Source: Mycobacterium europaeum (GTDB lineage: Bacteria; Actinomycetota; Actinomycetes; Mycobacteriales; Mycobacteriaceae). From it: 39,194 nt of DNA. The position numbers and the translations under genes were made by a program. Numbering within the stretch: the first letter of the stretch is position 1; every line of letters starts with the position of its first letter. The notes below the pieces were generated by a model. The model saw only the letters and a list, made by a program, of their open reading frames with translations. It had not been told where the DNA came from and did no database searches. Positions 7,309-15,635 of the stretch are shown piece after piece. The DNA lies in the NCBI RefSeq assembly GCF_002102155.1, contig NZ_LQOU01000045.1, positions 1-39,194 on the forward strand. The letters run 5' to 3'.

Positions 7309-8948
7309 CCACCGCAACCCTGGCTCGGTCGCACCGACCGGCTCACCCCGCGCCGCAACGCCGGCCGAACTTCTCGGGGACGCTCGGGATGCTGCGGCTC
7401 TACCTGCGCCGTGATCGAATCTCGCTGCCGCTGTGGGTATTACTGCTGTCGGTACCGCTGGCAACGGTGTACGTGGGCAGCATCGCAAAGGTCTATCCCA
7501 CCCAGGCCGAACGCGCCGGGTTCGCCGCCACCATCATGGCCAGCCCCGCACAGCGCGCGCTCTACGGGCAGATCTACAACGACAGCCTTGGGGCCGTGGG
7601 CATTTGGAAAGCCGGGATGTTCCATCTGCTGATCTCGGTGGCCGTCATCCTGACCGTCATCCGGCATACCCGCGCCGACGAGGAGGCCGGCCGGACCGAG
7701 CTGCTGGACTCGACCGCGGTCGGCCGCTACGCCAGCCTCAGCGCCGCGCTGCTGTTGTCCTTCGGGGCCAGCATCGCCACCGGCGTGATCGGCGCGGCGG
7801 GGCTGCTCACCACCGGCGTCCCACCGGGCGGGTCGCTCGCCTTCGGCGCCGCGCTCGCCTGCTCCGGCCTGGTGTTCACCGGCGTCGCCGCGGTGACCGC
7901 GCAGTTGTCGCCGAGCGCACGGACCGCCCGCGGCGCCGCGTTCGCGGTCCTGGCGGCCGCGTTCACGCTGCGCGCCCTCGGCGACGCCGGTTCCGGCGCG
8001 CTGTCGTGGCTCTCGCCGCTGGGCTGGTCGCTGCAAGTGCGGCCCTACGCGGGCGACCACTGGGCGGTGCTGGCGCTGCACGTGGCGACCACCGTCGCGC
8101 TCACCGCGATGGCGTATCGGCTGCTGGCCGGCCGCGATGTCGGCGCCGGGCTCTTCGCCGAACGCCCCGGCCCCGGCTCGGCCGCGCCCGCGCTGGGCAA
8201 CGTGTTCGGGCTGGCGTGGCGGCTGGACCGCGGCGCCCTGCTGCTGTGGACCGTGGGCCTCTGCCTGTATGGCGTCCTGATGGGCAGCGTCGTGCACGGC
8301 ATCGGCGACGAGCTCGGCAACAGCAACGCCGCGCGCGACATCGTCGTCCGGATGGGCGGCACCAACGCGTTGGCGGAGGCCTTCATCGCCGTCGCGTTCA
8401 CCATGCTGGGCATGGCGGCCGCCGCGTTCGCCGTCTCGCTGACACTGCGATTGCACCAGGAGGAAACGGGTCAACGAGCCGAGACGACCCTGGCCGGCGC
8501 GGTGTCCCGGACCCGTTGGCTGGCGAGCCACGTACTGGCGGCGATGCTGGGGTCCGCGGCGGCCATGCTGGTCAGCGGCGTGGCCGGCGGGCTCGTCTAC
8601 GGCGCCGCGGCCGGCGACGTCGGCGGCAAGGTGGCCGTCATGGTGGGAAGCGCGGCCGTCCAGCTGCCCGCCGTCTGGCTGCTGTCGGCGGTGACCGTCG
8701 CCGCGTTCGGTCTCGCGCCGCGATTCACGCCGGTGGCCTGGGGCGTTCTCGTCGGGTTCATCGCCTTGTACCTGATCGGGTCGTTGGCCGGCTTCCCGCA
8801 ATGGTTGCTCGACCTGGAACCGTTCGCCCACGCGCCCCGGGTCGGCGCGGATTTCACCGGCGTGCCACTGCTTTGGCTGTTGGCCATCGACACCGCACTC
8901 GTTACGCTCGGCGTCATGGCTTTCCGGCGCCGGGACCTGCGTAGCTAG
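7305..8948 (+). CDS. ABC exporter membrane permease (Rv1217c-like)
   Basis: This 547-aa integral membrane protein appears to have two similar halves of about six helices each, the second beginning around LAWRLDRGALLLWTVG. A single polypeptide can therefore supply both transmembrane bundles of the exporter, pairing with two copies of the upstream ATPase. It matches M. tuberculosis Rv1217c (548 aa). A Pro-rich cytoplasmic N-terminus of about 25 aa precedes the first helix. Start and stop positions are fixed by the ATGA overlap upstream and a strong ribosome-binding site for the next gene downstream. Confidence 0.92.
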   Translation: MTTATLARSHRPAHPAPQRRPNFSGTLGMLRLYLRRDRISLPLWVLLLSVPLATVYVGSIAKVYPTQAERAGFAATIMASPAQRALYGQIYNDSLGAVGIWKAGMFHLLISVAVILTVIRHTRADEEAGRTELLDSTAVGRYASLSAALLLSFGASIATGVIGAAGLLTTGVPPGGSLAFGAALACSGLVFTGVAAVTAQLSPSARTARGAAFAVLAAAFTLRALGDAGSGALSWLSPLGWSLQVRPYAGDHWAVLALHVATTVALTAMAYRLLAGRDVGAGLFAERPGPGSAAPALGNVFGLAWRLDRGALLLWTVGLCLYGVLMGSVVHGIGDELGNSNAARDIVVRMGGTNALAEAFIAVAFTMLGMAAAAFAVSLTLRLHQEETGQRAETTLAGAVSRTRWLASHVLAAMLGSAAAMLVSGVAGGLVYGAAAGDVGGKVAVMVGSAAVQLPAVWLLSAVTVAAFGLAPRFTPVAWGVLVGFIALYLIGSLAGFPQWLLDLEPFAHAPRVGADFTGVPLLWLLAIDTALVTLGVMAFRRRDLRS

Positions 8949-8956
8949 GAGGCGTT

Positions 8957-9631
8957 GTGAAAACCGGCATCCGCGTGGCGCTGACGTCGATCTGGGGAAT
9001 CGTCTCGTTCGGCTTGATCGTCTTCGTACCGGCGGGCACGTTGCGCTATTGGCAGGCATGGGTTTTCATCGCCGTCTTCATGGCGGCGACGATCGTCCCC
9101 GTGGTCTACCTGGCGCGCAACAACCCCGCCGCCCTGCAGCGGCGCATGAAAGCGGGTCCGCGGGCGGAACCCCGGGCGATCCAGAAATTCATCATCACCG
9201 GCTCGTTTCTGACCCTCTTCGCGACGATGGTCTTCAGCGCGCTCGACCACCGGTTCGGCTGGTCGTCGGTGCCGGCCTGGCTGTGTGTGGTCGGCGACGT
9301 GCTGGTGGCGACGGGACTCGGGGTCGCCATGCTGGTGATCGTCCAAAACGGTTATGCCGCCGCCACCATCACCGTGGAAACGGGCCAGACGCTGGTGACC
9401 GACGGGCTCTACCGATTCGTGCGCCACCCCATGTACGTCGGAAACGTCATCATGATGATCGGCATGCCCTTGGCGCTCGGCTCCTATTGGGGACTGTTGT
9501 TCGTCATTCCCGGCGGCCTCATGCTCGCGCTGCGCATCCTCGACGAGGAGAAGTTGCTCACCGAGCAGCTGACCGGGTACCGCGACTATCGCCGACGGGT
9601 GCGCTACCGGCTGGTGCCCTACATCTGGTGA
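8957..9631 (+). CDS. ICMT-like membrane methyltransferase (Rv1216c-like)
   Basis: This 224-aa multi-spanning membrane protein belongs to the isoprenylcysteine carboxyl methyltransferase/PEMT-like family, with about five hydrophobic segments. The family SAM-binding region is visible near the C-terminus: the RHPMYVGN motif, then a downstream Glu pair in LDEEKLL and the YRDYRRRVRYRLVPYIW tail. Bacterial members do not modify prenylated proteins, and the substrate here is unknown. GTG 8957 has AGGAGG 4 nt upstream. It follows the permease by 8 bp and is probably in the TetR-controlled operon, so it may modify an exported compound or a membrane lipid. Confidence 0.85.
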   Translation: MKTGIRVALTSIWGIVSFGLIVFVPAGTLRYWQAWVFIAVFMAATIVPVVYLARNNPAALQRRMKAGPRAEPRAIQKFIITGSFLTLFATMVFSALDHRFGWSSVPAWLCVVGDVLVATGLGVAMLVIVQNGYAAATITVETGQTLVTDGLYRFVRHPMYVGNVIMMIGMPLALGSYWGLLFVIPGGLMLALRILDEEKLLTEQLTGYRDYRRRVRYRLVPYIW

Positions 9632-9679
9632 CGGCCGAGACGACCCGCGCGTCACCGGCGCGAGCGGGGACCGCCCCGG

Positions 9680-10894
9680 CTAGATCCAGACGCCCTTGCC
9701 CACCGCGACCACACCGCCGGCGCTGATGGCGAAGCGCTCCCGGTCCTTCTCCAGGTCCACGCCGACCATCTCGCCGGGGCCGACGACGACGTTCTTGTCG
9801 AGGATGGCGTGGCGTACCACCGCGCCCCGGCCGACCCGCGCGCCCGGCATGATCACGCTGCCCTCCACGATCGCCCCGTCGTCGACCACGACGTTGGACG
9901 ACAGCACGGAGTTGCGCACCGAGGCCGCCGAGATGATGCTGCCGGCGCCGACCACCGACTCCTGCGCCGAGCCGCCGTTGACGAATTTGGCCGGCGCCAG
10001 GTTCTCGGACTCCCCGCGGATCGGCCAGCGCTTGTTGTAGAGGTTGAACACCGGGTGCACCGACACCAGGTCCATGTGCGCGTCGTAGAACGCGTCCAGC
10101 GTCCCCACGTCACGCCAGTAACCCCGGTCGCGGTCGGTGGCGCCGGGTACCTCGTTGTCTTTGAAGTCGTAGACCGCGGCCATCCCGTCGCCCACCAAGC
10201 GGGGGATGATGTCGCCGCCCATGTCGTGGTCGGAGTGGTCGTCGTCGGCGTCGGCACGTATCGCGTCGATGAGCACCTTCGTGGTGAAGATGTAGTTGCC
10301 CATCGACACGAAGGTCGACTCCGGATCATCCGGTGTGCCCGGCGGATCCAAGGGCTTCTCCACGAAGTCGCGGATCCGGCCGGAATCGTCGGCGTCGATG
10401 CACCCGAAGGCGGTGGCCTCGCTACGCGGCACGCGGATGCCGGCCACCGTTGCGCCGGCCCCGCTTTCGATGTGGAACTGGACCATCTGCTCGGGGTCCA
10501 TCCGGTACACGTGGTCGGCGCCGAAAACGACTATGTAGTCGGGGTCTTCGTCGTAGATCAGATTGAGCGACTGGTAGATCGCGTCGGCGGAGCCGGTGTA
10601 CCAGCGCGGGCCCAGACGCTGCTGCGCGGGCACCGGGGTGATGTACTCACCGGCCAGGCCGGACAGCCGCCAGTTCTGCGAAATATGACGGTCCAGTGAA
10701 TGCGACTTGTACTGAGTGAGAACGCAGATCCGCAAGTAGCGCGCATTGACGAGGTTGGACAGCACGAAATCGATCAGCCGATAGGCGCCGCCGAAGGGAA
10801 CCGCAGGCTTGGCCCGGTCCGCGGTCAGCGGATACAGCCGCTTGCCCTCACCGCCGGCCAGGACGATGCCCAGCACGTGTGGCGCTTCCCTCAT
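9680..10894 (-). CDS. glgC: Glucose-1-phosphate adenylyltransferase (ADP-glucose pyrophosphorylase)
   Basis: This 404-aa enzyme makes ADP-glucose from glucose-1-phosphate and ATP. The N-terminal nucleotidyltransferase motif is GGEGKRLYPLT, with the FGGAYRLIDFVLSN segment after it. The C-terminal third is a left-handed beta-helix rich in V/I-G hexapeptides. In mycobacteria the product feeds GlgM, encoded divergently next door, for maltose-1-phosphate and alpha-glucan. TAGGTT at 10901-10906 ends 6 nt before ATG 10894, so the transcript is probably leaderless. The short convergent gap to the ICMT-like gene holds only a 5-bp CGGGG/CCCCG stem. Confidence 0.96.
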   Translation of the reverse strand: MREAPHVLGIVLAGGEGKRLYPLTADRAKPAVPFGGAYRLIDFVLSNLVNARYLRICVLTQYKSHSLDRHISQNWRLSGLAGEYITPVPAQQRLGPRWYTGSADAIYQSLNLIYDEDPDYIVVFGADHVYRMDPEQMVQFHIESGAGATVAGIRVPRSEATAFGCIDADDSGRIRDFVEKPLDPPGTPDDPESTFVSMGNYIFTTKVLIDAIRADADDDHSDHDMGGDIIPRLVGDGMAAVYDFKDNEVPGATDRDRGYWRDVGTLDAFYDAHMDLVSVHPVFNLYNKRWPIRGESENLAPAKFVNGGSAQESVVGAGSIISAASVRNSVLSSNVVVDDGAIVEGSVIMPGARVGRGAVVRHAILDKNVVVGPGEMVGVDLEKDRERFAISAGGVVAVGKGVWI

Positions 10895-10943
10895 GGTTTC
10901 AACCTATCGGCCGTCGCGAAACGCTGCCAGAGGGACCGCGCTA

Positions 10944-10973
10944 TTGACGGTGTTCTGTGCGGCTGTCCGTCAA
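10944..10973. promoter_or_regulatory. Inverted repeat in the glgC/glgM divergent promoter region
   Basis: TTGACGG at 10944-10950 and CCGTCAA at 10967-10973 form a perfect 7-bp inverted repeat with a 16-bp spacer. Each arm reads as a -35-like TTGACG on its own strand, but neither is correctly spaced from the -10 hexamers just before glgC (10901-10906) or glgM (11042-11047). An operator shared by the two genes, or additional promoters, are both possible. Confidence 0.4.
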
Positions 10974-11053
10974 GGTATTTGGCAACCCGGAACCCCACCA
11001 CGGATTGTCGGCCCGACTCGCGGGGCTGGCCGCGAGCGAACTACCGTGCGGGT

Positions 11054-12217
11054 ATGCGGGTGGCGATGATGACTCGGGAGTACCCACCAGAGGTCTACGG
11101 GGGCGCCGGTGTACATGTCACCGAACTGGTCGCCCAACTGCGCCGATTGTGCGCGGTCGACGTGCACTGCATGGGCGAGCCGCGGCCGAACGCCTTCGTG
11201 CACCAGCCCGATCCGCGCTTGCGGGGAGCCAACGCGGCGCTCACGACGTTGTCCGCGGACCTGATGATGGCCAACGCCGCGTCCGCGGCCGACGTCGTTC
11301 ATTCGCACACCTGGTACACCGGCATGGCCGGGCACCTGGCCGCGCTGCTCTACGACGTCCCCCACGTTCTGACCGCGCATTCGCTCGAGCCGCTGCGGCC
11401 GTGGAAGGCCGAACAGCTCGGCGGTGGCTATCGCGTGTCGACGTGGGTGGAGCACACCGCGGTGCAGGCCGCGCACGCGGTCATCGCGGTCAGCTCCGCG
11501 ATGCGCGAAGACATCGTGCGGGTCTACCCCGCCCTGGATCCCAGCCTGGTGCACGTCATCCGCAACGGGGTCGACACCGACGTCTGGCATCCGGCCGGGC
11601 CGATGCAAACGGGCTCTGTGCTGGCCGAACTCGGGGTCGACCCGAACCGGCCCACCGTGGCATTCGTCGGCCGGATCACCCGGCAGAAGGGCGTGGCCCA
11701 CCTGGTGGCGGCGGCGCACCACTTCGACCCCGAGGTGCAGGTGGTGCTGTGCGCGGGCGCCCCCGACACCCCGGAGATAGCCGACGAGATCCGGTCCGCG
11801 GTGGCGCGGCTGATCGACCAGCGGCGGGGCGTGTTCTGGATCAGGGAGATGCTGCCCGTCGGCGAGCTGCGCGAAATCCTATCGGCCGCAACGGTTTTCG
11901 TATGTCCATCGGTGTATGAGCCGCTGGGTATCGTGAACTTGGAGGCGATGGCGTGCGCGACGCCCGTGGTGGCGTCCGACGTCGGTGGGATACCCGAGGT
12001 GGTCGTCGACGGGGTGACCGGCTCGCTGGTGCATTACGACGCCGGCGACCCGGCCGGTTACCAGACCAGGCTGGCCGACGCGGTCAACGCTCTCGTCGCC
12101 GACCCCGAGAAGGCGAAGCGCTACGGCCGGGCGGGGCGCCAGCGCTGCATCGAGGAATTCTCCTGGGCCCGCGCGGCCGAGCAGACCCTGGACGTCTATC
12201 GAAAGGTGTGTACGTAG
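11054..12217 (+). CDS. glgM: Maltose-1-phosphate synthase / alpha-glucan glucosyltransferase
   Basis: This GT4-type retaining glycosyltransferase of 387 aa has exactly the length of M. tuberculosis Rv1212c (annotated glgA, later characterised as GlgM). That enzyme joins ADP-glucose to glucose-1-phosphate to give maltose-1-phosphate, the substrate of GlgE. The N-terminal Rossmann domain opens with TREYPPEVYGGAGVHV. The C-terminal donor domain has FVGRITRQKGV and the EX7E-type VYEPLGIVNLEAMA. An in-frame extension back to 10700 is antisense to glgC and is rejected. TACCGT at 11042-11047 ends 6 nt before ATG 11054, so the start is probably leaderless. It is paired with divergent glgC. Confidence 0.93.
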   Translation: MRVAMMTREYPPEVYGGAGVHVTELVAQLRRLCAVDVHCMGEPRPNAFVHQPDPRLRGANAALTTLSADLMMANAASAADVVHSHTWYTGMAGHLAALLYDVPHVLTAHSLEPLRPWKAEQLGGGYRVSTWVEHTAVQAAHAVIAVSSAMREDIVRVYPALDPSLVHVIRNGVDTDVWHPAGPMQTGSVLAELGVDPNRPTVAFVGRITRQKGVAHLVAAAHHFDPEVQVVLCAGAPDTPEIADEIRSAVARLIDQRRGVFWIREMLPVGELREILSAATVFVCPSVYEPLGIVNLEAMACATPVVASDVGGIPEVVVDGVTGSLVHYDAGDPAGYQTRLADAVNALVADPEKAKRYGRAGRQRCIEEFSWARAAEQTLDVYRKVCT

Positions 12218-12239
12218 CGCGGCCGTCGGCCGGCACGTC

Positions 12240-12413
12240 TTAGCTGGAGCTCGTGACACCCTTGAGTTCGTCACCGAGGGCCGCGGCTTCGTCGGGCGTC
12301 AGCTCAACGACCAGTCGACCGCCACCCTCAAGTGGTACCCGCATCACGATGCCGCGCCCCTCCTTGGTTGCTTCCAGAGGACCGTCGCCGGTCCGGGGCT
12401 TCATCGCCGCCAT
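12240..12413 (-). CDS. DUF3117 small protein (Rv1211-like)
   Basis: This very small actinobacterial protein, 57 aa, begins MAAMKPRTGDGPLEATKEGR and ends in TPDEAAALGDELKGV plus a Ser-rich tail. The family is highly conserved and its function is unknown. ATG 12413 is chosen because GGAGGGAG lies about 6 nt upstream. A longer frame to 12518 is open but unlikely. M. tuberculosis Rv1211 is annotated at 75 aa, probably from an upstream start. A 204-bp gap separates it from tagA and contains two hairpins and a possible promoter. Confidence 0.9.
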   Translation of the reverse strand: MAAMKPRTGDGPLEATKEGRGIVMRVPLEGGGRLVVELTPDEAAALGDELKGVTSSS

Positions 12414-12564
12414 CGAGTGCTCCCTCCAGGTTCGAGCTGGCCCGCCTTTGCGGACCTGGTCGGCGCCGAGCATGCCCCGCCAGCGATTTTCCAGCCATAC
12501 CCGACATCGAACTGCCAAATCACCCCCCCATTGTTCCCTATCCAGGTCACGAGTTGTACAAAGA

Positions 12565-12608
12565 CCCGGTTCTCCGGGCTTAGCGGGCGGCTGAAGAGCG
12601 ACCGCCCG
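12565..12608 (-). terminator. Two tandem stem-loops downstream of tagA
   Basis: Reading the minus strand after the tagA stop (12618), a 7-bp stem CGGGCGG/CCGCCCG lies at 12608-12602 and 12590-12584. A second stem, CCCGG-AGAA-CCGGG, follows at 12578-12565 and continues as TCTTTGT. The second is terminator-like with a short T-rich run, weak by E. coli standards but usual for mycobacteria. It would separate tagA transcription from the DUF3117 gene. Confidence 0.5.
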
Positions 12609-12617
12609 ACGGCATCG

Positions 12618-13196
12618 TCACCGGGCGGAAGGCACCCAACAATCCCGGACATGGTCGTCGACCATCCCCGTTGCCTGCATCAGCGCATAGGCGGTGGTCG
12701 GCCCCACGAAGCGGAACCCCCGCCGCTTGAGCTCGCGCGCCATGGCCTTCGATTCCTCGCTCGCCGAGGGAATTTCGGAGCCGTCAGCGGGCCGGGGACG
12801 CGGCTCCGGCGCAAACGACCACAGCAGCTTCGACAGGTCCGCCGCACCCCCCAGCTCGGCCGCGGCGCGCGCGTTGGCGATCGTCGCGTCGATCTTGGCC
12901 CGGTTGCGCACGATGCCCGTGTCCGCCATCAGCCGCTGCACATCGGCCTCCGTGTAGCCGGCGACCTCCTCGAAATCGAACCCGGCGAAAGCGCGCCGGA
13001 AGTTCTCCCGTTTGCGCAGGATGATCAGCCAGGACAGGCCGCTTTGGAAGGCCTCCAGGCTCATCCGCTCGAACAGCGCCACCCCGTCGTGCACCGGGCG
13101 GCCCCACTCCTGGTCGTGGTAGTCGCGGTACATCTGGAAATCCGGGCCGGGCCGAATGGCCGCCCAACCACACCGGACCAGCTCGTCATCGCTCAC
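12618..13196 (-). CDS. tagA: DNA-3-methyladenine glycosylase I
   Basis: This 192-aa base-excision repair glycosylase removes 3-methyladenine from alkylated DNA. The zinc-snap residues of the TAG family are present: Cys9 and His27 near the N-terminus, and the HVRDC pair near the C-terminus. The family segment WGRPVHDGVALFERMSLEAFQSGLSW is intact. M. tuberculosis TagA (Rv1210) is 204 aa. The GTG start lies 2 nt after the stop codon of the DivIVA-like gene, so it is probably co-translated with it. Confidence 0.95.
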   Translation of the reverse strand: MSDDELVRCGWAAIRPGPDFQMYRDYHDQEWGRPVHDGVALFERMSLEAFQSGLSWLIILRKRENFRRAFAGFDFEEVAGYTEADVQRLMADTGIVRNRAKIDATIANARAAAELGGAADLSKLLWSFAPEPRPRPADGSEIPSASEESKAMARELKRRGFRFVGPTTAYALMQATGMVDDHVRDCWVPSAR

Positions 13197-13198
13197 AT

Positions 13199-13546
13199 CT
13201 AGCCCTGACGATCCTCGCCGCCCCCGGGTTCCACGGACTCGGCCTCGCCCTCGGCCGCCGCGGGGGCATGCACCGCGGCCAGCTCACCGCGCAGCGCCTC
13301 GAGCTCGCGGGCGAGCCGGTCCAGCACCCAGTCCACCTCGCTGGTCTTGTATCCGCGCAGCACCTGGGTGAATTTGACGGCGTCCACGTCCGCACCCGTC
13401 ACACCGTAGGCGGGCAACACCGTCGCGGTCGTCCCCCGCGGCAGGGGCGGCAGCTGCTCACCCCGACCGAACAGCAGACTCGCCGCGCCGAACAGCACGA
13501 TCGCCACCAGCACCAGGACCACCAGGTACAGCAACACCAACGCCAC
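13199..13546 (-). CDS. Membrane-anchored DivIVA-domain protein (Rv1209-like)
   Basis: This 115-aa protein has one N-terminal membrane helix at about residues 2-26 (LLYLVVLVLVAIVLFGAASL), a linker, and a DivIVA-type segment at about 54-90 containing VKFTQVLRGYKTSEVDWVLD. A charged, Pro/Ala/Glu-rich tail follows. DivIVA-domain proteins bind negatively curved membrane or cell-wall machinery, but the role of this one is unknown. It sits between gpgS and tagA. GTG 13546 gives the same N-terminus as M. tuberculosis Rv1209. No clear ribosome-binding site is seen. Confidence 0.85.
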   Translation of the reverse strand: MALVLLYLVVLVLVAIVLFGAASLLFGRGEQLPPLPRGTTATVLPAYGVTGADVDAVKFTQVLRGYKTSEVDWVLDRLARELEALRGELAAVHAPAAAEGEAESVEPGGGEDRQG

Positions 13547-13596
13547 GTCGTCGATACTGCCCTATGCCGCCGACACCGCGGCGAAGCAGCGGGTCC

Positions 13597-14595
13597 TCAG
13601 CGCGGCCGCAGGACCGTCATGGGGGGGCGGTCAGCCAGCGACACCGGGGAGGTGTGCTGGGTGTAGCCCTGGCCATCGGGTCCGTCCTGGCCAACGGCGA
13701 AGAACTGCGTCAAGCCGACCCCCGAGTCGGGAACCCCGCAGCGCGAGAGCAGGGTCGCGATGACCTGGCGGCTCATCGCGCCGAGCTCGGCCAGCGGCCG
13801 GTTGCGGTGTGCGCGCACACCCAGGTTGACCTGCGCGATCGCGTCGGCACCCAGCCGGTCGAAGGTGTCCAGCAACAGGCCGATCTCCACCCCGTAGCCC
13901 GGCGCGAACGGCACCGACGTCAGCAGCTCACGGGTGGCCGCGTACTCCCCGCCGAGCGGCTGCAGGATGCCGCCCAGCTCCGGCCGCAACGCCGCGAGCA
14001 GCGGCCGGGCCACCAGCTCGGTGACCCGCCCGCCGCCGGTGGCACCCGCGGCGCCCCCCACGTCGCCGACCTGCAGCGGCCGCCGGTAGAAGCTTTTGAC
14101 CAGGTGGATGCCGTCACCCGTGAGCAACGGGCCGACCAACCACGGCACGAACATCGGGTGCGGGTTGATCAGGTCGGAGTCGACGAACACGACGATGTCG
14201 CCGCTGGTGGCCGCGAGCGAGCGCCACAGCGCCTCCCCCTTGCCGGGCCGGATGGGCACCTCGGGCAGGGCCTGCTCGCGGCTGACGACGCGGGCGCCGG
14301 CGGCGACGGCGCGGATCTCGGTGTCATCGGTCGAACCGGAATCCAGCACGATCAGCTCGTCGACCAACCCGTCGACCAGCGGGGAGATGCTGTCGACCAC
14401 CGATTCGATGGTTTCTTCCTCGTTGAGCGCCGGCAGCACCACCGAGATGGTCCGCCCCGCCTTCGCCGCCTCGAGCTCGGCGACGGTCCAGCTGGGGCGG
14501 TTCCAGCTCCGATCGGACAGCCAGGTGTCGCCGGGCCGGGCGGACAGCACCGCGTCCGCGGTCAGGTCGCCGGCGACCAGGTCGGATGCCGTCAT
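13597..14595 (-). CDS. gpgS: Glucosyl-3-phosphoglycerate synthase
   Basis: This GT81 glycosyltransferase, 332 aa, transfers glucose from a nucleotide sugar to 3-phosphoglycerate. It is the first step of the methylglucose lipopolysaccharide pathway, which makes polysaccharides that regulate fatty-acid synthesis. The GT-A core opens with ISVVLPALNEEETIE, the metal-binding motif is FVDSDL, and the acceptor loop region is RPGKGEALW. The M. tuberculosis orthologue is Rv1208 (324 aa). Its ATG overlaps the folP2 stop as ATGA (14592-14595), indicating translational coupling. Confidence 0.96.
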   Translation of the reverse strand: MTASDLVAGDLTADAVLSARPGDTWLSDRSWNRPSWTVAELEAAKAGRTISVVLPALNEEETIESVVDSISPLVDGLVDELIVLDSGSTDDTEIRAVAAGARVVSREQALPEVPIRPGKGEALWRSLAATSGDIVVFVDSDLINPHPMFVPWLVGPLLTGDGIHLVKSFYRRPLQVGDVGGAAGATGGGRVTELVARPLLAALRPELGGILQPLGGEYAATRELLTSVPFAPGYGVEIGLLLDTFDRLGADAIAQVNLGVRAHRNRPLAELGAMSRQVIATLLSRCGVPDSGVGLTQFFAVGQDGPDGQGYTQHTSPVSLADRPPMTVLRPR

Positions 14596-15494
14596 GCCAG
14601 CCCCCTCACCGTGCGCGCCGGCGGGCGTATCCCCTGGATGGACGCCACCATCTCCAGCACCCGCCGCGTCGCGGCGACCTCGTGCACGCGAAACATGCGC
14701 GCTCCGGCGGCGGCCGCCAGCGCGGTGGCCGCCAGCGTCCCCTCCAGCCGCTCGGTCAATTCCACACCCAAAGTCTCCCCGACGAAGTCCTTGTTACTCA
14801 AAGCCATCAGCACGGGCCACCCGGTACTAACAAGATCGTCCAGGTGACGCAACAACAGCAGGCCGTGGAAGGTGTTCTTGCCGAAATCGTGGGCCGGGTC
14901 GATCAGCACGCGGTCGCGGGCCACCCCGTGGGCGACCGCGCGCTCGGCGGCCGCGGTGACCTGGCGAATGACGTCGTCGACCACGCCGCGCGTGCTGGCC
15001 CCGTAGCTCACCCGGAACGGACGCGTGCGGGGCAGCGCGCCGCCGGTGTGCGAGCACACCAGCCCGGCGCCGAACTCGGCGGCGACCTCGGGCAGGGCCG
15101 GGTCGATGCCACCCCAGGTGTCGTTGATCAGATCCGCCCCGGCCGCGCAGGCCACCTTGGCCACCTCGGATCGCCAGGTGTCGACGCTGATCAGCTGGTC
15201 CGGATAGGCGTCGCGCAGCCATTCGATGAAGGGGATCAACCGGGCGATCTCGGTCTGGGTGTCGACCTCCTGGCCGGGGCCGGCCTTGACCCCGCCGACG
15301 TCGATGACGTCGGCGCCCTCGGCGACGGCCCGGTGTGCGGCGGCCCTGGCGGCCTCGTCGCTGAACGTCGCGCCCTTGTCGTAGAACGAGTCGGGGGTGC
15401 GGTTCACGATCGCCATGATCAGCGGGCGATCGCCGGCGACCGGACGGCCGCACCAGGTGGATCGGCCGGCCGTCGCCGACGGTGTGAATTGCAC
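14592..15494 (-). CDS. folP2: Dihydropteroate synthase paralogue FolP2
   Basis: This pterin-binding TIM-barrel protein is 300 aa from GTG 15494. It shows the family motifs MAIVNRTPDSFYDKG, the DVGGVKAGPG loop (DVGGEST in canonical DHPS) and LISVDTW. The Rv1207 product is known to lack dihydropteroate synthase activity despite the fold, and the altered loop fits that. The start is chosen from homology beginning around TAGRSTWCGRPVAGDRP. CACCAT lies 6 nt before GTG 15494, a weak leaderless -10. The longer frame to 15632 runs through a structured repeat and reads as an implausible Arg/Pro-rich leader. The 5' ends of annotated orthologues vary here. Confidence 0.88.
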   Translation of the reverse strand: MQFTPSATAGRSTWCGRPVAGDRPLIMAIVNRTPDSFYDKGATFSDEAARAAAHRAVAEGADVIDVGGVKAGPGQEVDTQTEIARLIPFIEWLRDAYPDQLISVDTWRSEVAKVACAAGADLINDTWGGIDPALPEVAAEFGAGLVCSHTGGALPRTRPFRVSYGASTRGVVDDVIRQVTAAAERAVAHGVARDRVLIDPAHDFGKNTFHGLLLLRHLDDLVSTGWPVLMALSNKDFVGETLGVELTERLEGTLAATALAAAAGARMFRVHEVAATRRVLEMVASIQGIRPPARTVRGLA

Positions 15495-15538
15495 GCGTCT
15501 ATGGTGCCCGGTCACCGGGTTACGCGCCGCCCCGGGAT

Positions 15539-15635
15539 CGGGTGTGCGGCCGGGGCGCGGTGTCACGGCGTGTCGCCACCGCCGGCGCACACCCGACGCC
15601 ATGGGTGCACACCCGGTGCGAGCAGCGCACACTCA
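15539..15635. repeat. Compound hairpin / TGAGTGTG element between fadD6 and folP2
   Basis: CGGGTGTG at 15539-15546 pairs with CACACCCG at 15588-15595. CCGG at 15550-15553 pairs with CCGG at 15582-15585, leaving short internal loops, and further GC-rich inner pairing is possible. Another CACACCCG unit follows at 15608-15615 after a GACGCCATGGGTG linker. A CACACTCA unit at 15628-15635 holds the fadD6 stop codon (TGA on the minus strand). The order and orientation match the element at 1331-1427. On the minus strand, 40-nt segments of the two copies (from 1427 and from 15615) agree at 29 positions. Confidence 0.72.

Noticed and set aside
7440..9059. 539-aa minus-strand frame over the ABC permease
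   Set aside because: It is rich in His, Gln, Arg and Gly with no domain and lies opposite a clear membrane protein.
9632..9679. Possible terminator between the ICMT-like gene and glgC
   Set aside because: Only a 5-bp CGGGG/CCCCG stem is present, without a T-run. That is too weak to list as a terminator.
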